From the NCBI RefSeq assembly GCF_000003815.2, contig NC_049993.1, positions 6,054,183-6,116,182 of the forward strand: a DNA stretch of 62,000 nt. Direction: 5' to 3'. The translations under genes and the position numbers were made by a program. This DNA is from Branchiostoma floridae. Its lineage: Eukaryota; Chordata; Leptocardii; Amphioxiformes; Branchiostomatidae. Positions 44,027-55,622 of the stretch are shown here, piece after piece. Below the pieces are notes generated by a model. That model did not search any database. It saw nothing but the letters and a program-made list of their open reading frames with translations, and had not been told where the DNA came from. Numbering within the stretch: the first letter of the stretch is position 1; every line of letters starts with the position of its first letter.

Positions 44027-45469
44027 ATTGAAGCGAGAAGGGGTTAGAGCGACCTATGGTGGGGTGAGGGACACAATTATTTGGTATTCGTATACTTGAT
44101 GTAATCCTACAGACCATAATACATGTGCCAGTGAGCTGTATACGGAGGGACAAGCAATGTGAACAACTCACAACTGCAAGCAGCTAATCGTGATAACGAA
44201 ATAGTCTCATTTGTTTTCAGAAGTGAGCATGGTTTCAAAACCGCAGAGAAGAAATTACATGTACTGGTCGTGGAAGGGCAAATTCTCTTTGATCGTTGGT
44301 ATGAAAGGACGTTTGACATCGTGGGGCTTTGATAGATGAAACAGGTGTCAAATCAAGTCGCCACGACGCGACAAGATTAGACGTAGATTAGTCCTTTGTG
44401 GCCTATGAACTTTCATCGCAGTTCACTGTGTGTAACAAGATAGGGTCTGTGCTGTTATTTTTGTCCGTAATATTTTGACAGTCATTGCTACATTGGCATT
44501 ATGGTTGAAAGGGTAAATCTTAGTCCGGAGAAATAAGAGCGTATACTGACGGGGATGTTTCATTTTTGTGAATTTTCTTTCTTTCAGAACCCAGAATTCG
44601 CTGATATATATAACGAGTGAACATGTATATGTATAATGTGCTTAGTACTTAACTGTAATTACATATACATCTTCAAATTAAAACCCAGTAACTTCTATGT
44701 TTACCCATCCAACATGGTGGAAACGCACATCTAACGTCAGCGCACATGGCCTGTTGGCCAGATCCTATTCGCAATGAGAAGGTATGTTTGAGAATAACAG
44801 CCGGCGGTCAGTACCGTGGACAGCGCCAAACCAATTTATGGATCCTAACATTTGAACTCTGTCTTATTTCCCTGTGGAAAATAATGGGAGAATGGTCACG
44901 GTTCATTTCTTCTCGTTACAATACAGGGACAATGAGTGTGACATGTTGATCACATTGCTGTAATCTAACCATTTTTTCAGTCACAGATTTCTTAAATAGC
45001 TTAAATGACGCTCAAAGCACAGTAACAAGACATACAAAACATGCCGATGCCATAAATGCGTTTGGAAATAAAGCTTTATGCCCCATAGGGAGAAGATATA
45101 CATCATTTTCTAAACCTATTTACCAGACTCTACTTCCACGCCAAGTTGGCTTGTCAGTGCAAAAAAAGTAATCTACTAAAAGCCATTTTGGACGAGGGCC
45201 AATATCACACCAATGGGTCTGCTCTAGCCAATCACAAACCAGCATCTTCCCGCCATGGCTTGCCACATGACTGAGCTGTTTTGACACGTGATATTTCTCG
45301 AGGGTTCGCTGACGTCATGTCTGACGTACGAGAATAGTCCATGAAAACATGTTTTTGACGGAAATGGTGTCAGGAGTGGTTTTGATAACGCTAGAGAGCG
45401 TCTGCTTTTGGAAAGTGATCGCTTATATTTCAAATTAATTTTGTTTTGAGCATTTCGGTAGAAGTTATT

Positions 45470-45600
45470 GAGAAATAGAAAGAAAGAAACGAAGAAAGCT
45501 TTATTTCTCATTTCCTGATAGAACAGCCTTGTGCAAATTTCCAACATGACACAAAGATTGAAGAAGGAAAGAAAGATAGAAAGAAAGGCGTGGAAATAAA
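45470..45600 (-). mobile_element. possible retrotransposon 3' end
   Basis: On the minus strand AATAAAGC is followed by TTTC repeats, the same AATAAA-plus-short-repeat ending as at 51458 and 4228. No coding part recognised. Low confidence. Confidence 0.25.
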
Positions 45601-46165
45601 ACAACCAAAATGCCGCTGTTTCCATGTCAGTTGATAATGATGAATTGGATATCTAAGTCGGGTTATAACATGTGTCTGAGTGAGCCAAGTTCCAAGCTAG
45701 TTCGGACTGATCATGCATGTTGTGCGCGTATTTCCATCTCATGAGCTCACGTGGTTTTCACACGCAGAGCTTGTGATCGATCGGCTGTTTTGACGCACGC
45801 TTAAATCCTTGACGTCTTGAGGATGACGGCATAACGTCACTGATCTTCCCTTGATACTTTCATTAAAACCCAACAGGTAATCCATCTTCTTAGATCTGGG
45901 AGGTCGGTGAATTGAACTTTTGTGGCTTTGACGATACCGTTTTTAGTTCGAGACCTTCAGGATTTCCTGTGGCGCTTCTTAAGTCGCTGTGCGTCAAGGC
46001 GCAAGTGTACTTCTGTCTGAAGATGATGGAAACATCTATTTCTTGCTGCTCAAACGTAAGCTTTGTATCTCCATTGATGCACCTTTGATTTTCATCCGAG
46101 ACACGATAGAATATGTTCGGTGTTTCCGAGAAAAAAAAATCATCGGGTTGGTAGAATAAAGGATG

Positions 46166-46377
46166 TAGGGGAATTCTTTTACACAATTAATTTGTATGTA
46201 CTTCGTTTACATTTCGATGTCTCTCAGATACCTTCCTCAGAGCTTCTGACTACATATAGCATCGAGTACACATACGGAAAGCAGAACTCCAGTCAGAAGC
46301 TCCGAGCGGAAGGTGTCTAAAAAACATCGAAACGTAAGAAAGTGAGTACAAATTGGTTTTGTAAAAGAATTCTCCTA
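46166..46377. mobile_element. 212-bp MITE, ~83-bp inverted repeats
   Basis: TAGGGGAATTCTTTTACA... to ...GAGCTTCTGACT (46251) matches the reverse complement of 46278-46377 with scattered differences. TA sits at both extremes, compatible with a TA target (Tc1/mariner type), which is inferred. Confidence 0.8.
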
Positions 46378-47627
46378 TGTTCGTCTGACCTAACGGGCAC
46401 TATGACCAATCTGAGTGCAACATAATACAATAAAACACATTACAGAAAACGTCCCTGTTGTATTTGGTTGTCCCCACATCTACATACACCCCAGTAACAT
46501 AAATCATTTGTGTCGTGATATTTACAATTAACCTAAAATGACGTGGTTATCGATCAAACAGCGATGCCGTACCCCAGGGCGCGCGTAGTCACGGGTTGAC
46601 ACTACTGATATTTCCTGAAAGGTCACGCGTGAGTCCTGTTCATCCCAGTCAGACAGTATGCGTTGACTGTTGACAGTGTCCGTATCCTGCTACTTTTAGT
46701 ACCTTTGCCTTTTTTGGCGACGGTCTTAAGATCGCTAGTTCACCTTTAACCGCGTAGTAACCTATATCCATTGGTTAAAAACGGTTACTTAGGGATATCA
46801 GGTCGACATACAGTGGTTCCAAATTGCTATATATTCAAAATATATATCGCAGTTAACGTTTGTTTGTTAACGACTTTCTGCAACGACTCACTCGTGTAGA
46901 TTGTTTTTTGGACTTAATCATATTTGTCAATTGTAGTATAACGGTGTTGTCCTATAATCTAACACGGAGATTTCCACATTAAGGTGGCGTCAAGATGGCT
47001 CGTATCTTACATACCTCTTAACCTAAGTTGTTGACTTTGATGTGGGCTAAACCCCAAAATCATTGAGTGAAGTACTACTAGTATCATCTGCGTACTGAGA
47101 AGAGAGCGATTTTGCAGCGCCATCGCACGAAAATCTGCTGAACTACAAACCATGAAATCAGTTACAACAGTCCCCTCTTCGTCGTGGGTCAAGATTGGTA
47201 GATAAGCAACATAAATGGACATGAAAATAGATATCGCGGAGTGAGCTGTGCCTAAACAAAAATAAAACAAACTAACCATATTTGCGGACGTTCTTCTCTT
47301 TTCAAACGATATGTTTGGGAGGTTGAATTTTTGCAGTGTATGACGTAGAATGACAGTGTATATGACAGTGCTGGACGCCCCTCTATGCCTCCATGTGACG
47401 TAAAACAAAGATCTAAGCGTGGTTTCCATCGTACGTACGGATATCTACCTACTTGTTCGCCCACGCGGTGCTGGAACAGTTTGGGTCCTGTCCTCTGTGC
47501 AAATGCCACCGTTACGGCTCACCTGGTCCCTCAGGGTTCCCATGACACACCTGGTCGCACAGGTAAACAGACAGGTGTATCCACGGGGGACATGTGCTAC
47601 AGGACACTGTGTACGTGTTCATGTTCT

Positions 47628-48515
47628 ACAGGGCATGGTGTACGTAAACACAGTAAACATATAGTACTGGTGTGAAGTACTGTTAGAACAATGACGTCAA
47701 CTGTACTGTGATAATGTACAACAAAACCTTTAATCAAGACAAATCGTTTTCTGTTTTACTTTTTCTTCAAATAATCATGTCCTACAGGGCATGGTGTACG
47801 TCAACACAGTAAACACAGTACTGGTGTGAAGTACTGTTAGTATATATGACTGTACTGTCATCATGTATACCAACAGAACCTTCAATCAAGACAAGTCGAC
47901 GGTTTTCTGTTTGACTTTTTTGTCAAATGTCCTACAGAGCATTGTGCACGTGAACATAGTAAACATAGTACTGGTGTGAAGTACTGTTAGAGCAATGACG
48001 TCAACTGTATAATAACAGAACCTTCAATCAAGACAATTCGTTTTCTGTTAGAATTTTCAAATAGTCATGTCCTACAGAGCATGGTGTACGTAAACACAGT
48101 AAACACAGTACTGGTGTGAAGTACTGTTAGAACAGTGAGGTAAACTGTACTGTCATCATGTATATTAACATGCAGAACCTTCAATCAAGGTTCGTTTCTG
48201 TTTGACTTTATTGTCAAATAGTCATGTCCTACAGGGCATGGTGTACGTAAGCACAGTAAACATAGTAGGGGTCTGAAGTGCTGTTAGTATTTGTGTACTA
48301 ACAGAACCTTCAATCAAGACAAGTCGTTTTCTGTATGACTTTTTTCTTCAAATAGTCTCAATGTGTACATGGAAATGTCCTACAGGGCATATTGTCTGTA
48401 ATCAGAATAATTATGGTGGGTCTGAAGTACTGTTAGAATTATGACGTTAACCGTACTGTCATCATGTATAATATACTAGCAGAACCTTAAATCAAGACTT
48501 GAAAAGTCCTTTTCT
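47628..48515. repeat. satellite-like array, six copies of ~150 bp
   Basis: CCTACAGGGCATGGTGTACG starts copies at about 47631, 47785, 47931, 48070, 48229 and 48380. Each also has CACAGTACTGGTGTGAAGTA, CTGTTAG and CAGAACCTTCAATCAAGAC in the same order. Copy lengths vary from ~139 to 159 bp. Confidence 0.93.
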
Positions 48516-48581
48516 GATTGAGAGTGATTTGTCATGCATGTAGCCAGACAACTTAGTGTTATCGTTGTCTCGGCCGCATCA

Positions 48582-48729
48582 GGACAAATCGGCACCAGGA
48601 CGATTGGGCACCTTTTAAACATTATGTGTATGTATGCTATGCAAAGTAACGAACATCCATGAAAAATAGCTAAGGTGGCGAATCATCCTGATCGGCAAGG
48701 GGCCGAATCGTCCTGGTGCCGAGTTGTCC
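48582..48729. mobile_element. 148-bp MITE
   Basis: GGACAAATCGGCACCAGGAC and GATTGGGCACCTT are the reverse complement of 48690-48729 with a few mismatches. A second internal copy of the motif (TCATCCTGATCGGC) lies near 48683. Target duplication not resolved. Confidence 0.8.
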
Positions 48730-50060
48730 GAAATCACGTTGTATGTGTTATCAGAGTTAAGGGAATCCGATCGCCCCCTCCCAGTTTCATCTCTTCCACC
48801 TGCCCAAATGTTGGCCTTGTTGGTGGATGCAGCTGGTTGGATTTAGACTGACATCTTGCACGTCAAGGTGAACCGGAAGTATCAGTAGAGCAAAGACTGT
48901 AATCCCATATCGCTGCCGTCTTCTTCTCCTAAACAACCTAAACAAGACTTATCGGATACGTTATCCTCGCTCAAGGACGTTACCATGACGACGAAGAAGG
49001 ACTGTGAAGATGACGTCACCATCATCCGTTTGACGGATGTTGGTATTTTCCCTGTACCGTCCTTGCCGATGTGTGTTCCGATAAGGGTAGGATGTCAATA
49101 TTGATAGATAATAAAAAGTTGGGAGTCCCTGCGTTCGTGATTTGTTATTTGTTGATATTTATTGTTGTGTCCGGTGTCACACCTTTCCGACTGAAACAAC
49201 TACAAACATTAATGTTTTTGCACTGGGGCTTGTCAAGGTTTTCCGGATGAAAAATAATGATTTTAAGCAAGGAGGTTTGGGATTATATCTTGTTACTTGC
49301 CTTAATCTTCTTCAATACTCGTTCGCCAAAAGATTTCTTTATTTCCGAAAACAAGTCCAAATCAACGTGCTTGCGAATAGCATGTCTACAAGCAACACTT
49401 ATATGGCATAACAAGTATTTCCTATGACAATGTCTATCGCATTAGTTACTGCCTTCCCAGTGCTATGTCTTGCACTATAGTACAACCATCGAACTTTGTC
49501 TTCAGTTGTTTAATGTAAGGTGCGCTCGATGTTTGGAACAGCCACGATAACAATATTTGTTTTACTGATTTATATAGGGGCCCCTAGACACCGTCCGCCA
49601 CGCTACTCTATAATACTACAACAAGAACACGTACAGTCTCAGTTAATATTAACCGGTCCTTTCACTACCATCCTCCATTGACGGTTGAGGAAGCAACGTA
49701 GCCAATCAGAAGCGACGTTAATGTCAACACAAAGAGTATGATTAGCTAGAGCGTCGGTCACAATCCATTCATTGCAAGCAAACATCGAACCTAATTTTCC
49801 GGGCAAAGAGGGGCGTTGCTTAAATACATGCCTATTATACAGCAGGATGTGGTTTTTAGGAATCCATTTATCGCCTGAAACACCTGTTCTGTTCTGGGGT
49901 AATATGTCGGTCACGGCTACTCTAGACAGTTTTTCTTTGTTTGGTTCCTTTTGAGTTTAATTGTATGTAGGCGTGCTTCTCCTGACCCATACACCCCCAG
50001 ACGCCCTTTGTCATAATGATCAAATCATTTCTTCACGTGTCCTATGAATGATTTCCACCC
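48730..50060. other. intergenic, nothing recognised
   Basis: No gene or structured repeat identified. Confidence 0.6.
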
Positions 50061-50062
50061 TC

Positions 50063-50065
<3 letters not shown>

Positions 50066-50099
<34 letters not shown>

Positions 50100-50130
50100 C
50101 TCTCTCTCTCTCTGTTTCTCTCTCGCTCTT
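50066..50130. repeat. (CT)n microsatellite
   Basis: CT dinucleotide array with a few interruptions (GTAT, GTTT, CG), followed by a diffuse GT-rich tract to ~50240. Confidence 0.95.
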
Positions 50131-50689
50131 GTATTTGCCTGTGTCTGTGTGTGCGCAGACATAAGTGTGCACGTGTGTCTGTGAGTGTGTATGCGCGCGT
50201 CTGTATGACAATATGTGTGTGTGTGCCAGTGTGTGTGAGCACATACATCACATCTGCTCGGTTTTATCACCATTTTCATGCACTACTCTTTGTGTAAAAG
50301 TTATTGATTCATCTTCGAATCACTTAATGCACACAATGCAACATTTCTTAAAGAACGACTGTCAATACACGGGAATAAGTGTTGCTACTGTTTGGGAATG
50401 TGCAAGGATGCGAGAAAAAGTTGTCTTTATGTCAGTCACGCGTCGCCTGTACGGAGTTCTTTGTTCTTTGTTCACGTTTTAACGTTACCCAGGTGGGAGG
50501 AGGGTGTGTCTGTCATGCGCACCGACTGTACTGAATGGAACAAGTTGACGTCAGGAGAGGGAAAACATTTGAACAAGGGACGAGAAGTCTCTAGTGTCGT
50601 ATCCATCCTTGCTATAGCTACTGGGTCCTTCTAATGCTATAATAAGGATGGGAGTTGATGCTAGGCTCGAGCACAGCAATGTGTGCCAA

Positions 50690-50774
50690 TGTGTGTGTGT
50701 CACACTGTGTTTGTTTGTGTGTTTGTGTTTGTGTGTGTTTGTGTTTGTGTGTTTGTGTGTGCGTGTGTGTGTAT
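50690..50774. repeat. (GT/GTTT)n microsatellite
   Basis: Alternating TGTG and TTTG units. Another GT run joined to a 10-base G run lies at 50836-50858. Confidence 0.93.
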
Positions 50775-51393
50775 ACTGATCGAATGAATGATACTATGTT
50801 CACGTAAAAGGTAAAAGGTTTGGGCGTAGATTGTGTGTGTGTGTGTGGGGGGGGGGGTGCGCAAAATTTTCAGTCGTAGATTAAACGCCAGTGCTTCCCT
50901 CAAGACTATGTAGCAGACTTTTGTCATTTCGGAACTTTATTCATTTGGTAATGTTAGGTGAGATGATTCCAGGCGTGTTAAGTCTACTAGCAGCCCTAAC
51001 TTTTAACGCCGTCCATGGATGTTGACTTAATACGGTATACTTCGCTGTTATTATTACCACAAGTGCACCACTGATCGATAAGACTTAAACTCATCTTCCG
51101 AGATCTGTGTTTGTGGAGTATTTAACAGAATGAAAATGTAAATCTGGTCGGGACCTACAATATACAATAGCCGCATAGTCTGGCTGACAGTTTGTTTACT
51201 TGGTAAACTGACAGAACTGAACTCGACTTCCAAGAAACGGCGGTTTCAGTGCCACATTTGGCAATAACAAGGAAGGAGTGATGAAAAGAGAATGCCAGAG
51301 GCTCCTTAATGAAACAATGACTTGATAAGGAAGTTTTGTGAATAGACGATCAACAAAATGGAAGACGTGAGGGAACTATTCTCTCTTTTCCGC

Positions 51394-51430
51394 TCTCTGT
51401 TTGTGTGTGTGTGTGTGTGTACGTGTATAT
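51394..51430. repeat. (GT)n/(TA)n microsatellite
   Basis: A run of about ten GT units followed by ACGTGTATATATATG. It lies just outside the 3' end of the retrotransposon fragment at 51458. Confidence 0.92.
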
Positions 51431-51457
51431 ATATGTACGTGCACATATAATTGTGAG

Positions 51458-52100
51458 ATTCAGATTCAGCTTTATTTCTGATTGACTTGGTATGTGATAT
51501 CCAATATGACATACAAAATACACATGAAATGCGCCATCAGTCACAGAATCGCTAGACAGTGATACAATTGACGTTAAAACACTGACATAAATACAACTTT
51601 TAAAATTCGACAGCGATCAGATTAGAATCTAGACATAATAGAATTAACAGTCTTTTCTGATTAACTAGCACTGTGGTACAATAATCTTAGAGAACGGGCG
51701 CAAATGACAGTTCATGTCTCTTGGTTTTACTTCTAGAGGCCCTGTATCGTGCTTCCCGACGCGGACTGTACGAACTGTCCTGAGGTGAAGTAAAGAACTC
51801 CCGCACAGCGGAAAGCTACTGTCCCGCAGTATGGTTTGTATAGTTTTCAGCGTCGCTGCGTCCCGTCTGTCAGATAATGACGGCAGAGAGTCAGATGGGA
51901 TACTAACGTTAATTATTCTAAGACAACGCCTCTGCATGACTTCTAGCTTGTCTGACAGGTGTTTCGGGAGTGCGTGTGTTCGTGCGCGCTTCTCTACTAA
52001 ACAGATGTCCCGCTTCATCTTGTTTATTGCACATACTTGTGGACGTTCTGTTCTTCGTCCAATTCCGTTTTTTCCGCAATGACATGACTGCCGTAATTGC
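51458..52100 (-). mobile_element. 5'-truncated CR1/L2-like non-LTR retrotransposon (C-terminal reverse transcriptase ORF and 3' UTR)
   Basis: The minus-strand frame 52018-51665 encodes LSDKLEVMQRRCLRIINVSI, then LPSLSDRRDAATLKTI, matching the conserved end of CR1/L2 reverse transcriptase proteins (QRRxLRII...LxxRR). The frame appears shifted near 52018. The 3' end is AATAAAGCTGAATCTGAATC, a polyA-type signal followed by a short tandem repeat, as expected for this clade. The rest of the element is absent. Confidence 0.75.
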
Positions 52101-54859
52101 GCATTTGAAAGACAAACTTACTGACAAAAGATCACAAAAATGATTTAAGGGCTAAGTACTGTTTTGCCCCCTTTGCCGTACCTTGGACAAAAAACCACAA
52201 CCTTGTTTTGAACGCTGTGTGTGTTCTTTTGTGTGATGATCACTGTGTAGTCTTAAACACCACTCCCACATATACACCTTTCCGGTGTGACAAGTACCTG
52301 CGGTTTCACATCCGGTCGGCGGCGGCTTTGTTGTGCGCGTACCGACAGGTGACTCCATGAATGGCTTCTCTGTGTTTCTGAGCACAATGGATTATCTAGT
52401 GCCTTCTTTTCCAGTTTATACTCCTGGAAAACAACACGCGCAGGTGTCAGACTGTCACGGTGTGATAACATCAACTAAAACGTGGACTGTTCTTTACGTT
52501 AGAGGGTTACGGTCATTATGGGGATTTATCCATAACAGGTAACGAATACCCCCTAGCAGAAGTGAGGTGAACTGCAACGTGTCTAGCGTCACAAAAGTAT
52601 ACCAAAAGTATTAACCAGAGTTGCAACATTGAATAGGAGCTCCTTAGATATCTTAGGACACAACACTTGATTGTACGGGTGGCATCCCTTGGACACGTCA
52701 AAATTGATGAGAGCGAACGTGAAGAAAGAGAAAATATGGCTCTTCTTAAACACAAGAGATGACGAGGGTTGTAAAATAATTGAATACACAGAGTATAATA
52801 GCCAAGAAATTCGTGGGTTTGTCACAAGGTTGGTTTATATCTTGTTTCAGATGTTTCAAAAGACAACATAACAAGAATGCTGAATATGAAGAAACTCCCC
52901 AGGAGACCAGTGTTATATTGCATCGGTAAGTATGCCGCACACCTTACAACATTTGGAACGGATAATCTATTTACTAGTAGTTGATTGAGCTTTTGGATAA
53001 TCTATATAGTTAATTGAGCTTCTTTTAAGCTTCTTCATGTTTTAGGAAACAGGATTGAAATTCAGATGCATATGGTAGTCCTTCAGAACGAGACAGGAAA
53101 TGAACACACCCCACTTTTACACGTCAAATTCAAAGAGAACATATTTTTCATGACAAAAAAAGCCCATTGTTTTCTTCGGAAATATCATAGATATCGTTAT
53201 TATTAGTTTTAAGTTGCCCCCTTTTCGAAATCAAAGTCAAAGAAGCCCCAAAACTTCAAACCCCTTTCGAGCCTTTCGCAATTTCCCCATTCCCGAAAAG
53301 ACAGAATTTTGGCAATTTGACGGTCGTCTTAGGCACTTTTCAGTCCGCGGTCGGGAGCGGTACTGCAGATAAGGCTCGGATAGGGTATGTGGTTCCGGCT
53401 TGTAAAAGTGTTAAAATATACAAAGTGGTAGGCTTAAAGCTAGTGAAAGCTTTCTCAAACATATCCAGATATCTCTACACACATTTTGAATGACCTTAAC
53501 ACTTTCAAAATCACGAGTAGACATGTACAGGATCGTTCTGTAACAGCGGAGATGGCGGTCATGTCACGCCCACTGAAGCGCCGCCTATATTTTTGTAAGC
53601 GTCTCTTATTGTTCGTAATGAGTAGTTTGCGGCTTTAATCTCGAAACTGTGACCATTTAAAACCAATCATGGTAATGTCTAACACATTTAGAAACAAAAC
53701 TGGGTTATTGTGTAATATAAGATGTAACGTTTGTTCGCAAATTACCAATGTGGAAGTGGTCGAGTGTACTTTTCCTGTGAATTCTTACGTTTTGAGAGCA
53801 GCTACACACGAATGTCAATTTGTGGAACAAAAAGGCGAAGAGTAAATGTAGCGATGAGTGAATGCAGTGGTGTTTTAGTCTGTTTGTCAGTGAACAGGTT
53901 AAAATTTCAATATTGTTACTAGACTATGACACACTATACTGAGTAGGTTCAAGACCGCTCGCACCATTTTTTTTACTGTTGTGCGGCTCCAAAATGACGC
54001 ATGAAGTCTGATGGGCCATGTCAACGTGCATACGGACTATACGATGAATATTACTATTTATGTCATACCTATCATACCTTTTGTATCACACGGTTTCTAA
54101 GTTGTATCACACGGGCTTTTTTTGAGCTTCCTGAGCTTAGCTTCCTCGGTCCCAGCCCTTACGTGGGCCTGATCACCCTCCGGCCTTAGGGCGATACCGT
54201 TGTTGTATTCTATTTATATCAAACAATTTTATCTGATGATGGATCAACGTACTACTAGTAGAATTTAACGACCAATCAATGTGCAGCTACTATGACACTC
54301 GAGTCAATTTGCAGCATTTATTTCATTGATCGCTAGGGGTCGCTTTTAGATGATCAATGTAAAATCGTTAACGTTACTTTTGTGTAGTTCGTTATATAAT
54401 TCGCTAAGTAGCACCATTGACACTCAGAGATAAGGCGTCTCGAATCGTGCAGTACTCTCTTCTTCTTCTTTGTGTTTAGGTCGCCACCATCATCTTGTTG
54501 ATGTTTCTGCCACATTTATTTGTGGTGCTGGTATAGAAGGTTGTCTGTTGTAGATCAGGTATGGGGCAGTTACCATCTCTGCAGGAAGCAATTTCCACTC
54601 AGATACAGTTTGTGGGAAAAAGGACAGTTATCTGTCTGTTCTGTGTCCTCTCAGCAATCGGTTTCCACAAGGAGCTTTTATCAACTTGGTTTCCAGTACT
54701 GACATTACTACCTGCACCCATCTGCTTGGCTATGATTTCTACTGTGAAAAGTCTACTTTTGTAGAACTTGATAATGAAACAACACTGTGCAAAATCACTA
54801 ACTAGGCATAGAACAGAAATCGTAAGGAATATGTCACAATAATAAGAAAGCAGACAAAA
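52101..54859. other. intergenic, nothing recognised
   Basis: Several short frames but no splice support or family resemblance. TTGTATCACACGG occurs twice near 54080-54110. Confidence 0.55.
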
Positions 54860-55528
54860 GCTGTAAATGTATCTTTTATTCAATTCAAAAAAGTCCATCC
54901 CCCATCACCCCCCCACCCACCCCCCCTTTTCTACTGCCTGTTCTGAAAAGCCCTGTATCTCGCTTACCAAGCTTTGCTTATTCCCATTTTGTGACAGGCA
55001 AAAGATGAGATGGGCTTGTATGGGGTTTTAGGTTCCCATTCTGTCATGTGCTTTTGTACTTGACTCTGAGGTGTAATCGACCATCAGCGATAAATCAGTT
55101 ATACAGTGTACAGTAGGTTCTTTAGTTGACTGTTCTAAGACATGTAGGGCCAAAAGTCTGGTAAATTACTAGTACTAGTAGGCTGAATATAGCATATTTT
55201 CAAAGCTATCTCGACACTTAGCTTTCCCTTCATCTAAGAAGTAACAGAATCCAGTCCAAAATAATTTCCCAGGAAAAGACACAGATCTAACGTTTCTTCA
55301 ATAATACTTGTGATGATTATAGCACCAAAACACACCTGTTCCGCCATACCTCCCATTGTACTTGGAGAATCTTGATAAATAATTAAATCAAATATAGCTT
55401 TCAATTTTCAAGCTACTGAAATCCTTTCACCTGGCTCCCTTTACAAAATGGTAACTCTCCCATGAAAAATACAATTATAAAGAACTTGTGACAAGGTTGC
55501 ACTTTCTGCAAGCATCTTGTTGCCATAG
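54860..55528 (-). other. probable 3' UTR of ovoA
   Basis: AT-rich sequence after the stop. On the minus strand an AATAAA occurs at 54880-54875, giving a UTR of roughly 650-670 nt. The extent is inferred from this signal only. Confidence 0.45.
54875..54880 (-). terminator. candidate polyadenylation signal of ovoA
   Basis: TTTATT on the plus strand, AATAAA on the coding strand, followed by AT-rich sequence. Confidence 0.4.
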
Positions 55529-55622
55529 TTACATCCGGAGCTTCCAGATGGTTGCCATAGTAACCTTGGTCTGGCCCTGCCCATCTTTGAATTGAAGCTC
55601 CAGTTCCTCAAGCAGATCCAAC
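55529..55622 (-). CDS. ovoA: ovoA exon k (last coding exon)
   Basis: Acceptor TTGTTTTCCAG; stop TAA at 55531-55529. Encodes KLDLLEELELQF, then TKVTMATIWKLRM, matching the ATxWxLR C-terminus of OvoA. The codons for VTMAT coincide with a palindromic X-box-like sequence. Confidence 0.9.

Noticed and set aside
45890-46186. 98-codon minus-strand frame with protein-like composition
   Set aside because: No convincing acceptor or family match, and it runs into the MITE at 46166; kept as unproven.
47628-48515. Possible CRISPR-like array
   Set aside because: Eukaryotic tandem array; the repeat continues through the whole unit and there are no unique equal-length spacers.
50020-50927. Arg/Glu- and His/Thr-rich frames
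   Set aside because: Translations of CT and GT microsatellites.
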